This document shows, piece by piece, positions 10,600 through 20,400 of a stretch of 64,000 nucleotides of DNA. Origin of the DNA: Rhodeus uyekii (taxonomy: Eukaryota; Chordata; Actinopteri; Cypriniformes; Acheilognathidae). The stretch covers positions 82,045 through 146,044 of the forward strand of contig JAWRVZ010000582.1 in assembly GCA_037043235.1 (NCBI GenBank), in the 5' to 3' direction. Every line of letters starts with the position of its first letter. Within the stretch, counting starts at the first letter, position 1. A program made the position numbers and the translations under genes. The notes beneath the pieces are model-generated. The model saw only the letters and a program-made list of their open reading frames with translations, was not told where the DNA came from and did no database searches.

Positions 10600-11450
10600 A
10601 AACTAGACAAGGGTGAGAGCCTGGGGGACATGTAGGAGTCAGGATGGTCTCCAGGGTGGTGAGACATGGGAGCGTGGTTTTTTCTACCCGTCATCAAGAC
10701 ACATTTATAGGTACCCCAAAAAAAGTTTTTAGGTAAAATCCCCAGGTTGCCAGCGGGAGTAAGCTTGAGGGGAGCCAGCAGGGTGAGGAGCTTGGGTTTG
10801 GGGAAGAGTTCAGTGAGCTTGGGTTCTTTCAAGGAAGGAGGGAGCAGAGGAATCACGGGCTTGGGAGCTGGTTTGGGCAGATTTTGCGCTGGTGCAGATT
10901 GGAGAGCAGCGGGAGCTGATGCAGATTCATGAGCGAATGAGAGTACAGGTGCAGGTTGGCATCCAACGGACACTGGAGCGGGCTGGAGAGCAGCGGGTGC
11001 TGACACAGGTTGACAAGCGGAGGATGCTGGTCCATAATGTTGAACAGCAGGTGCTGGTACAGACTGCCAAGGAGCAGGTGTTGTCGCAGACTGATGAGTT
11101 GATGACTCTGGAGAGGTGACTGAAGAGGATGAGACAGACCAGGTTTGCTGTCTGGATCAGGGATAGACACTTTCCAGACACTTAATAACGGCTTCCCGCC
11201 AGATAAGTCTGGTGGTTTTGGAAAAGTTTATCGGATAGCTCACCCCAATCCAGAATAGTGGCTTCAGCGTAGCGTTGTCGAAGGGAGTGAAATCCAAGGC
11301 ATATTTGATGAATTCAGATCCTATTGTACTGACCGTGGCAAATCGTCTGTAATAACAATCCATTCTCCAGCGATCATTTAGTCGATTGTTGGTGACCGCG
11401 CAGGTCAGTTGTTCTGTCAGTGTGAGTAGTGGATGAAGGAGTTCTTTCAT
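10600..11450 (-). pseudogene. Gag-like gene with proline-rich tail of the LTR element
   Basis: On the minus strand, 11450-11157 encodes a capsid-like stretch with FWIGVSYP and TTRLIWREAVIKCLESV, a pattern I associate with gag proteins of fish LTR elements. It is followed in shifted frames (11181-10600) by a proline- and alanine-rich region with LPPSLKEPKL. A short KNFFWG motif comes next, also seen (NNFFWGG) in the element at 55.6-57.5 kb. No protease, reverse transcriptase or integrase is visible. Frame changes near 11150-11180 suggest the gene is dead. A capsid role is inferred from pattern only. Confidence 0.5.
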
Positions 11451-11583
11451 GGGAACTCGAGCTGCGTCAAAGCGTTAGGGGAAATACCTTGACGTCAGTC
11501 ACGTGAAGATGTGTGCAACCCGTCGTGGGTCAGTGACGTCATGAACAGAGCATAAAAGTGCACCGGAACCCGGAAGTGACAGT

Positions 11584-12956
11584 GTGCTTGCGTTTAGAAC
11601 ACCTTCTAGTTTAAAAATCAGGGACTGGAGTGTGTGTTTGTGTGATATGGTGACTGAGCAGAAGTTTAGACCGTGTGTTTTTCTCTCTCTTCGTTTTGTT
11701 ACGGGCAGGGATACACACAGACTGTGCGTTGTCTGCCTGAGAGCGGAGCATGCTCGGTCAGCGCTCGAGGATAGCAGATGGACCTCTCAGAGGGTCTAGA
11801 GATGGGCTTTCCCATATCACAGCCCTCTCGGGATGAGTCTGGTCCCAGTCGGCATCTGGGAGCACGCGCTCTGAGCGTGGTTTCTCCCGATCATGCTGGG
11901 ACATTGACACTGATTTTGTCTAGCTCTGAGGAGGTAGACTTGGTTAGCGTTGATCCGGCTGAGGAGGATTCTCCAGCCTCCTCACCGGCCTTTGAGGAGT
12001 TGATTGAGGTCATGACGCGATCGGTCTCTCGTCTGGAGATTGATTGGCCGGCGGAGACCAGGAGCACTCATCCTAAGATGAGCAAGTTGGACGCACGCTA
12101 CCTGCCAGCTCGCGTCATCCCCCACCACCGGGCACTGCCTTTCTTCCGTGATCTCCACATCGAGGTGTCGAGATCGTGGAGAAGGCCAGCCTCTGACAGG
12201 GTGCATACATCGCAGAGTGCTATGTATCCTACTCTTGTCGGAGCTCAGCCCTATGGCTACAGCGGGATGCCGAAGGTGGACGAGGCTCTTGCAGGATACC
12301 TCGTGCCCCAATCGGCATCCTTCCTTAAAGCCCTGGCACTCACCAACAAGCCGATGCAGGTCACATCGTCGCTGGTGGGGAAAACATACTCCGCATCTAG
12401 CCAGGCTATGGCGTGCCTTCACACCTCAGCACTGCTGCAGGCGTATCAGGCGGAGTTGCTGTGCGACATTGACCAGGGCGGCGGCGGCGGCACTGGCCCG
12501 GAGGCAGTGGCAGAGCTGCGCCGGGCCATGGACTTGTCTCTCCGGGCCACTAGGGAGACGGCCTACACTGTCGGCCGCTCCATGTCAGCTCTGGTGGCTA
12601 CGGAGAGACATTTATGGCTCAACCTTTCAGCCATAAAGGACAAAGACAAGTTTGTCCTGCTGCACACCCCTCTGTCCCCTTCGGGCATGTTTGGCGACAC
12701 CGTAAAAAGCGTCGTCGTCAAGTTTCAGGAGGCTGCACGACAGCAAGCAGTGTTCAGCAACGTCTGTCCCAGCTGCCCTTCACAAGGCCGCCAGCCACTC
12801 GTGGCCTCACAGCTCCTCATAACGAGCTGCACAGAAGGAGAGTGCCGCCACCCATTTACCTCCCGTAAAACCCGGGAGGTCGGGTCCACACTCTCAGGCC
12901 CAGCCTTCTGGCAAAAGGACGGATCTGAGGACCATCCTGGACGCCAAAAAGGCTAA
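11584..12956 (+). pseudogene. DIRS gag-like ORF, frameshifted near its start
   Basis: The first part (11584-11799) contains TGRDTHRLCVVCLRAEHARS, typical of the Cys-rich N-terminus of DIRS gag. The main part continues in another frame, 11778-12956 (392 codons), with LDARYLPARVIPHHRALPFF, a GYLVPQSASFLKALAL block and a C-terminal helical stretch around ATRETAYTVGRSMSALVATE. The shift near 11790 separates them. It probably bound nucleic acid in the element particle; the identification comes from resemblance to fish DIRS elements. Confidence 0.7.
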
Positions 12957-13329
12957 GAGCAAGCAGCCCTGACACCAGAAGACAGCCGCAATTATGCGGC
13001 TCCCGAGGGAGTTCGCCGTGGGAGAGCTGACCCCTCCAAGGAGGGTCCTAGAGCATTCCACCAAAGTGGTTTTGGGAAACCCCGGCCCTGTGGTGACGCG
13101 TGAATTCGCGGACCCGTCCGTCGACGAAATGGTTCCGCACCGCGGAGCGAATTCGCGTAAGTGCTGCAAACGGCTCCCTTCGCGGCTGTGGCGCTGTGCC
13201 TGTGGAAACGTTTGAACAGTCTCTCTCAGTCTCTCTCGCGCACCCCCCCACCCCCCCCGTCAACAATCTCGTGCGGACCAATCATCCATTAGAATTGAGC
13301 ATGTACCCCTTGCAGACAGAAAGTCCGGT

Positions 13330-13950
13330 TTCTACAGCCGGTACTGCATAGTTCCAAAGAAGGATGGAGGGATGCGGCCCATTCTAGACCTGCGTCTTCT
13401 AAATTGCACAGTCATGCGTCTCAAATTCAAAATGCAAGCAGATCGTGACGCATATCAGGTCCGAGGACTGGTTCGTCATGATCGACCTCAAAGAGTCATA
13501 CTTTCTCATCTCCATCCTTCCACAACACAGGAAGTACCTACGGTTCGCCTTTGGGGGGGAAGGCATCCCAGTATCGGTTACTTCCATTCGGCTTATCACT
13601 CTCACCCCGCACGTTCACAAAGGTTGTGGACGCTGCGCTTGCTCCTCTACGCTCCCAGGAAATTAGTGTCCTGAACTATATAGACGACTGGCTAGTGTTA
13701 GCCCAGTCGTCCAGCTAGTAGCACTTCAACGAGATGTTGTGCTTGCTCACATGAAGGAGCTGGGGTTCAGGCTGAACACCAAGAAGATGTGCTTTCTTGT
13801 GCTCAGATAACCACTTTCTTGGGAGTCATTTGGGACTCGGAGGCCATGTCTGCTCGGCTATCCCCCCGGGCGCATTCAGTCCATTCGTTCAACAGTCAAG
13901 AGTATCAAACTAGGTCAGCCACTCACTGTCAAACACTTTCAGAGGGTATT
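13330..13950 (+). pseudogene. DIRS reverse transcriptase region, multiply frameshifted
   Basis: Recognisable blocks fall in changing frames: IVPKKDGGMRPILDLRLLN (about 13345-13400), FVMIDLKESYFLISILPQH (about 13470-13530) and the catalytic YIDD at 13677-13688 within NYIDDWLVLAQS. Motif A (MIDLKESY) keeps its Asp here. At least three frame changes occur, so no polymerase can be made. Confidence 0.75.
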
Positions 13951-14520
13951 GGGGCTCATGGCAGCTGCGTCTAGTGTCATTCCACTCAGCCTGCTGTACA
14001 TAAGACCCCTAAAGTGGTGGCTCAAAACCAGGGAGTTCTTCCCGAGGAGCAACCAGCTTCGCACAATCAAGGTCACGAGGCAATGCCTACGCACCCTGAG
14101 TATGTGGAAGAATTCCTGGTTCCTGTCACAGGGCCCTGTGTTGGGAGCTCTCGGCCGACATGTGTCGCTGTCGACAGATGCGTCCCTCATGGGCTGGGGA
14201 GCGTTCTTTAGGGATTGCTCCTCACAAGGTCTGTGGTGCACTCGACACCAGACCTGGCACATAAACCTGCTGGAATTGCTGGCAGTTTGCAGAACGCTGC
14301 GCACGCGGTACCTCCCGGACCTTCGCAACTGCCATGTCACTGTTTTCACCGACAGTACATCGGTGGTCATGTATATCAACCACCAGGGGGGCCTACGCTC
14401 GCGTCCAATGTACAAGTTGGCGCAGCACGTCCTCCTCTGGGCCGAGGGGAAGCTGCTCTCTCTTGACAGCTTACATCCCTACATCGAGACAGGGGCCGAG
14501 GTCCGGGGAATGACGGCTCC
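13949..14520 (+). pseudogene. DIRS RNase H domain
   Basis: In one open frame the three acidic landmarks are present: STDASLMGWGAF, NLLELLAVCRTL and FTDSTSVVMYINHQGG. The domain follows the reverse transcriptase region as usual for DIRS. The open frame runs on to 15298, but its later part drifts out of the recombinase frame. Confidence 0.75.
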
Positions 14521-14925
14521 ACCCCGAGGTGGTGGAGCAGATTTGGAAGAGATACTCTGTCGAGAACTCTCATTGCCCTTTGTGGTTCTCTCTAACGCAT
14601 CCAGTGCACGTGGGGCGGGATGTCATGGTGCACGCGTGGCCGAGGCTACGCCTCTACGCCTTTCCCCCAATCGTTCTGCTCCCGGGAGTTCTGGCCAAGG
14701 TTCGTCGGGACGGGGTCCATCTCACGCTGTTGGCCCCCCATTGGCCCAGCAGGATTTAGTTTTCGGACCTGGTATCCTTCCTCAACGGAGTCCCCTGGGA
14801 GATTCCGATCAGGAGGGACCTTCTGTCCCAGGCAGAGGGTTGCGTTCTCCACCCCCGCCCAGAACTGTTGAGATTGAAGGTCTGGCCCCTGAGGGGGCCC
14901 AGTTCCTTGACTCTGGTCTCTCAAC

Positions 14926-15910
14926 CGAAGTTGTAGGGACCATTCTTCATTCCAGAGCTCCATCCATGAGGAAACTTTACGCCTTGAAGTGGAAAGTTTT
15001 CACTTCCTGGTGTAGCGAAAGGCAGGTGAAACCAGTTACCTGTCTAGTCGGCAAAGTGCTGGAATTCCTGCAGGAAAGATTCGCAGCAGGGCTGTCCCCC
15101 TCTACCCTAGGTTTATCTGGCTGCCATAGTGGCTTACCACATACCTCTGGGTGGGGCGTCCTTGGGCAGGGACCCCCTAGTCACTCGTTTCCTCCGTGGC
15201 ACATTAAGGCTAAGACCTGCGGCACAGACCTGGGTACCTGCCTTGCTACTTGTCTTTGGTACTCCAAGGACTGTCCTATGCACCCTTTGAACCGTTAGAG
15301 GAGCTCCCTATCAAGCCCCTCTCTCTAAAAACCCTTCTTTTGCTGGCTATCACCTAGCTTAAGTGGGTTGGGGATCTTTAGGCCCTCTCAGTGGCTCCTA
15401 GGTTCCTCGGGTTTGTGCCCGGGATGGCGAAAGCATGTCTCCACCCGAGGCCAGGCTATGTTCCCAAGGTTCCAACTAATGTGGCTCGGTCTATCACGCT
15501 GCAGGCCTTCTTCTCCCACTTTAGACGATCATGAGCAGGAGCACAAGAACAAGGTCTGTCCAGTGCCAGCACTGGACGCTTACATCTTCAGGACTGCCAT
15601 CTGGTGTAAGTCGGACCAACTGTTCGTTTGCTTCAGGGTCCCCTAAGGGTCCAAGCAAACTCTAAGCCGATGGATAGTTAGGCTATCTGTCTGGCTTATG
15701 AGTCGGCCGGGCATGCCTCTCTGAGGGACTATCTGAGATTACGGGCCCTCTCCACTCGGAGCGTGGCGGCTTCAAAGGCTTTTCTCTGCAGAGTTTCCTT
15801 GGCTGATGTCTGTGCTGCGGCTGGCTGGTCCTCGCCGCACACATTCATGAGGTTTTATCAACTGGACCTCAATTCCGCTCTGGGAATGAGGGTGCTCTAT
15901 CAGTGAGCTG
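14926..15910 (+). pseudogene. DIRS tyrosine recombinase region, broken
   Basis: The N-terminal helical block reads LYALKWKVFTSWCSERQVKP and VLEFLQERFAAGLSPST (about 14970-15110). The C-terminal end shows AAGWSSPHTFMRFYQLDL (about 15815-15870), the usual tail of DIRS recombinases. Between them the frame is lost several times. The enzyme would insert the circular DNA copy into the genome. Confidence 0.65.
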
Positions 15911-16289
15911 GAACACACCCGTATGCTGGCGTCACTGAGGTGGCGCTGGTATAGCGTTCCCCTAGCGCTTTGACGCAGCTCGAGTTCCCATGAAAGGGAA
16001 CATCTTAGGTTATGTATGTAACCCTGCTTCCCTGGTTCCTCTGTCTCAGCTCCTTGCGCCTCTGGGCCCGCTTCAGACACTCTTTAGCTGTCGCTTCCGG
16101 GTTTTGGTGCACTTTTATGCTCTGTTCATGACGTCACTGACCCGCGACGCGCATTCACACATGTTTTTCTCTCATTGGTTACACACATCTTCACTTGCCT
16201 GACGTCAAGGTATTTCCCCTAGCCCTTTGACGCAGTGTCTCGTTCCCCTTCAGGGAACCAGGCTTATATACGTAGCCTGAGACGTTTTT

Positions 16290-16594
16290 TTTTTACCTTA
16301 TTCAAATGAACTCAAAACAAAACACTTTAAATAGAAAACAAAACAGCACGCTTGTGCAAAAACCTGGAGATACAAACTACAGAGAATGAAGACAACATCA
16401 ACAAGCGACTAAAAATATTCAACAACTGACAAAAAAAGAGGAACACTTGTAATATACTAATATACACAAGGAAAGATGGGGAAAAGGTGATGAGACAAAC
16501 GAGGGAAGTGATTACAGGACAGGTGAGGGAAATGACACAGGGAAGCACACGGAAGTAAACAGGAAGAGTGAAGAGACACGACATGACTGTGACA
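16290..16594 (-). repeat. 5' LTR of the split gag-type element
   Basis: The right edge GTGACA at 16589-16594 is the minus-strand TGTCAC start. The left edge is cut by the DIRS insertion, and the expected primer site is not visible. Confidence 0.6.
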
Positions 16595-16804
16595 CCCCGG
16601 CACTGCAGCGCAACCCTTTGAGCTAAGCTGTGTATTTATTTTTATTTAATATTTAGGTATTTTTCTATATCTTTTATTTTGAATTTTACCTATTTTTAAC
16701 TTTTCAAAATGAATGTAGTCTGGAAGATGTAAGAGAGTTTGATTTTTAGTAAAAAAAAGTCAAAGTAAAATCAAAGGAATGGCCAGCATAATTTGTCAGG
16801 GTTC

Positions 16805-17375
16805 TGTCACGTCAATTTTGATTCCTAGTGTTTTGATTGAAGGAGCTCTGACACTGCTCCCTCGTCGCCTCTCTGTAAGAGTGCGTGACGCCTTGTGCGC
16901 GTTCCCGTATCCGTGTGCCTTCTTGTTGTCCATGTCATGCGCAGTGGCTCTATTTACCTGCTATGCGTCGTCTCGTCATTTGTGGACTTGCAGTGATGCA
17001 TGCTTGCATTGGCTGCGTGTCCTGTTAGCGTCAGCCCCGCCCTCCTTGTTCTAGTAATTATTCCCAGGTGTCTTCACTCATTACTCTTCTTCTTGTGTCC
17101 TATACTTTCCCTTCATGTTCTCTGTCCGGTGTCGCATCATTACCTTATCATGTCATATCAGATCTTGTCTAGCCTGTTCCCTGACTGTAGGCTGTGTCTG
17201 TCTAAATCCATTCTATCCCGTTTGTTTTGTGCTTTCGTCAAGTGTCTAGTTATGATATTTTATTATTGTTTTCTGCCCTCATGGGTTGTTTCCTTTATTG
17301 TATTATGCTTCTTTGGTTACAATAAGTATATAATCTTCCCCTGCAATTGAGTTCTACCTTTATCGTTTCGTGACA
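16805..17375 (+). mobile_element. Solo LTR just upstream of the gvin1-like exon
   Basis: It starts TGTCACGTCAATTTTG and ends CGTTTCGTGACA. I see no partner LTR and no clear target duplication. It ends only 27 bp before the splice acceptor of the big exon, so the branch point and pyrimidine tract must lie in the last 27 bases or inside the LTR. Confidence 0.5.
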
Positions 17376-17392
17376 TAAATGCAATGTTTATA

Positions 17393-17402
17393 TCTTCAAC
17401 AG
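17393..17402 (+). promoter_or_regulatory. Splice acceptor of the gvin1-like coding exon
   Basis: TCTTCAACAG|GG precedes the chosen start by 8 bases. The pyrimidine tract is short (TATCTTC). It decides the start: the ATG at 17384 would be intronic. Confidence 0.55.
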
Positions 17403-17410
17403 GGAAAAAC

Positions 17411-20400
17411 ATGGACTGTGTGACAAAGGAAGTCAGTCAAAGTCCAGACCTACAACTGGGCAAGACTGAAAGAATTATTATTCTGCTTCAAAGACTTAAT
17501 CTTGAAAACAAAACACTGAGACCTAGAGATGTTTTTTGGATAACTAAACATTCACTACAGTCCTGTGAGTCTTATTCTGAAGAGGATCTGATTCAGACTT
17601 TCATACAAAAAGTACTGATGTTGAATTACAGGGCACGATACATTCATGTTATTGAAGATCAGATACAACAGATGGAAATCGGTTCATCTAAAGAGGAGTT
17701 CGATTTTTTTGATGATGTTCTTCAAAACTTATCTTTGTCTAATGAAGGAACAAGCCAATATGAGAGAATCCACCCGATGGATGTTCAGATGGCTGTGTTT
17801 CATTGTGCTGATAGTTTCTTGAAGCAGTTGATGGTCACTAAACTGTCCCAGTGTCAGTACGCTCTGCCTCTGCTTGTTCCTGATCCATTCACTCAACAGA
17901 TTGAGTTTCCTCTCTGGACATTCAGACAAATCAACAAGAGTTGGAAGATGAGAAACAACAACAACAATGAAACCATTAGTCAAACCCAACCGATCTACAA
18001 GGCACTAACTCCAATGGTGTTTTTCTTCAGGTTTGGCTCTGTGTCTACATCGAAGTCTGAGCTGATGAACAATCTGATCAATGAGAAACACAACACATTC
18101 TTCCACAGGAACTGTCCAGGCAGCAGCAGAACCAGAGAACTGATGGATGGAGTGGTGGAAATCGCCTGGTTCTGCCCATCTGGGAAAAACACAGATAAAT
18201 TCAAGGACTGTGTTGCGTTCTGTAATCTACACGGTGATGCAGGAGAACATGAGAAACAGCTGGAGATCCTCACCAAAATGGCATCAGTCAACGTTGCTCT
18301 TTTACCGCAGCTTAAGAGGAATGACAAAAATGCAACAATTATTCAAAACCTTTACAAAGACAAAAAGCCACTACTTTGTCTTCTTCCTGACGGGGAATCT
18401 AATTTAACTAAGACACGCAAAGGAAAATACAAGATTGGTTTGAAAAACAGAAATCAGTCAGAAGTATCTGAAGAACTCAGAAGAGCTATAAATGATTGTC
18501 TCTCAGAATCATCTCACACTTTCAGACTTGAAGATGTGTCCAAACACTCAGAGATCAGAGTAGATGAGAAAGATGATGATGACTGCAGGAGAGGAAAAGA
18601 AGCTGCACAGCAGATGATGAGTTTACTGGAGAGGAAAAATCTCGCAGAAATCAAAGAATCGTTTCTGCCTCATCAGGGGAAACTGTGGCATCAGTGGAGT
18701 CAGAAGAACAAAGAACTACATCGGCGTCGAGTAGGTGAGACAGAATTGGACATCAGTAGAAAACAAACCGAGATGAAAGAAATCCGCGAAAAGCAACATG
18801 AAACTGACATCAGTGAGTTTATGATGCTCTTTATTAAAGAAATTGACTCACAGACTGAACAAAGAATTATGTTTTTTCTTAAATGGCTCAGAGTCTTCCT
18901 GGATGAATATACCTCTGCTGATCTTTCAGATTTACATCATAATTATAATGAAAAATGGTCAACCGTTTTAAAACTGAAAAGAAATCGTAGAGAATCTGAA
19001 CAACTAAAATTTGAACAAACTGAACTTGAGAGAATATCAGAAGAAATTCAGGCTGCAGCGTTTGGTTTGGAGCACATTATGAGGGAGATCGGTCAGATCT
19101 ATGAATCATGTTCATCTGTGAAGAAGAACAAGAAAGATCTGCAGTTTGACATCTTATTTCTTCCGAGTCTTGCAGCAGAGATGATGATCTCTGGATTTCC
19201 ACTGGAGCTGATGGATGGAGATGCTGCTCATGTTCCTGTGATCTGGATCTCTGCTGTTCTAGATGAACTCATCCAGAAACTGGGAGACCAGAGAGTCTTT
19301 GTGCTGTCAATTTTAGGGATTCAGAGCTCTGGGAAATCCACCATGCTGAATGCCATGTTTGGACTCCAGTTTGCCGTCAGTGCCGGCAGATGCACCAGAG
19401 GAGCTTTCATGCAGCTGGTCAAAGTATCAGACGAGATGAAAACACATATGAACTTTGACTATATTATGGTTGTTGATACTGAAGGTCTTCGTGCTCTAGA
19501 ACTGGCTGGAAGATCAACCAGACATCAAGACAATGAATTGGCCACATTTGTTGTTGGTCTTGCAAATCTGACTTTGATCAACATCTTTGGAGAAAACCCA
19601 TCTGAGATGCAGGACATTCTTCAGATTGTAGTTCAGGCCTTCCTGAGGATGAAGAAAGTTAGATTGAATCCCAGATGTGTATTTGTGCATCAGAACATGT
19701 CAGATGTCACAGCTGGAGATAAAAACATGGAGGGAAGGAAACGACTGCAGGAGAAACTGGATGAGTTGACAAAACTCGCTGCTAAAGATGAAGGTTTGGA
19801 TACTGAAAGTTTCAATGATGTCATTAGATTTGATGTTCAGAATGATGTCAAGTATTTTGCTCAGCTCTGGGAGGGGAGCCCACCCATGGCACCACCAAAC
19901 CCAAACTACTGTGAGCATATTCAAGAACTAAAGGAAATTATTATGTCTCATTCCTCAAAATCAGATGGAATGATGCTTACACACTTAAAAGATCGTATTA
20001 AAGATTTCTGGGAGGCGTTGTTGAATGAACGATTCATATTCAGCTTTAGAAATTCTCTGGAGATTTCAGCCTACAAGAAATTGGAGACCGAATACAACAA
20101 GTGGTCGTGGAGTCTTCGCAGTGCTATGGTGAAAGCTGAGAACAAATTACACAACAAAATAGAAAATAAAGTAATACATGAGGTTGAGGAAATTTATCTT
20201 CAAAGAGAACTGAAGAAGACAAGAAGAGAAGTAGAAAAATCAATGTCAGATTTCTTTGAGAAAGACACAGATAAAGATATTCTGATTCAATGGAAAACAT
20301 CATTTGAAATCAAAATCAAAGAGCTTCAGGAAAACATTGTGAGAGAAACGAAGAAGAAATTACAAGAGATTCTTCAGCAGCGAGATCTGAGGAAAAAGAT

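Larger units (their letters stand above)
11446..16287 (+). mobile_element. DIRS-type retrotransposon 1, with inverted ends
   Basis: Tyrosine-recombinase retrotransposon. The left end 11446-11581 is inversely repeated at about 16091-16250 (TGACGTCAAGGTATTTCCCC, CATGACGTCACTGACCC, CACTTTTATGCTCTGTTCAT). A further internal copy of the very end (TTTGACGCAGCTCGAGTTCC) lies at about 15970-15990, the split-repeat layout of DIRS elements. Inside, in order, are gag-like, reverse transcriptase, RNase H and recombinase regions, all broken by frameshifts. It sits inside the minus-strand LTR element, so it is the younger insertion. Confidence 0.85.
10270..16594 (-). mobile_element. Gag-type LTR element on the minus strand, split by a DIRS element
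   Basis: Two LTR copies of one family, about 10270-10516 and about 16290-16594, share long blocks such as GAGGGAAATGACACAGGGAA. On the minus strand the LTR starts TGTCAC. Just upstream of the 3' LTR is a purine-rich tract (GAGAGGGAGC, 10518-10535 region). The same arrangement, including the TCTTACGGC.TGAGGT block before it, precedes the 3' LTR at 57203, so both belong to one family. The internal part left is 10517-11445. The outer edge of the left LTR is uncertain. Confidence 0.65.

Noticed and set aside
13048..13351. Short overlapping ORFs between DIRS gag and reverse transcriptase
   Set aside because: They are shadows in a frameshifted linker; no DIRS domain matches.
17384..17410. Use of the first in-frame ATG (17384) for the GTPase
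   Set aside because: It lies before a splice acceptor at 17402 and overlaps likely branch-point sequence; ATG 17411 fits better.
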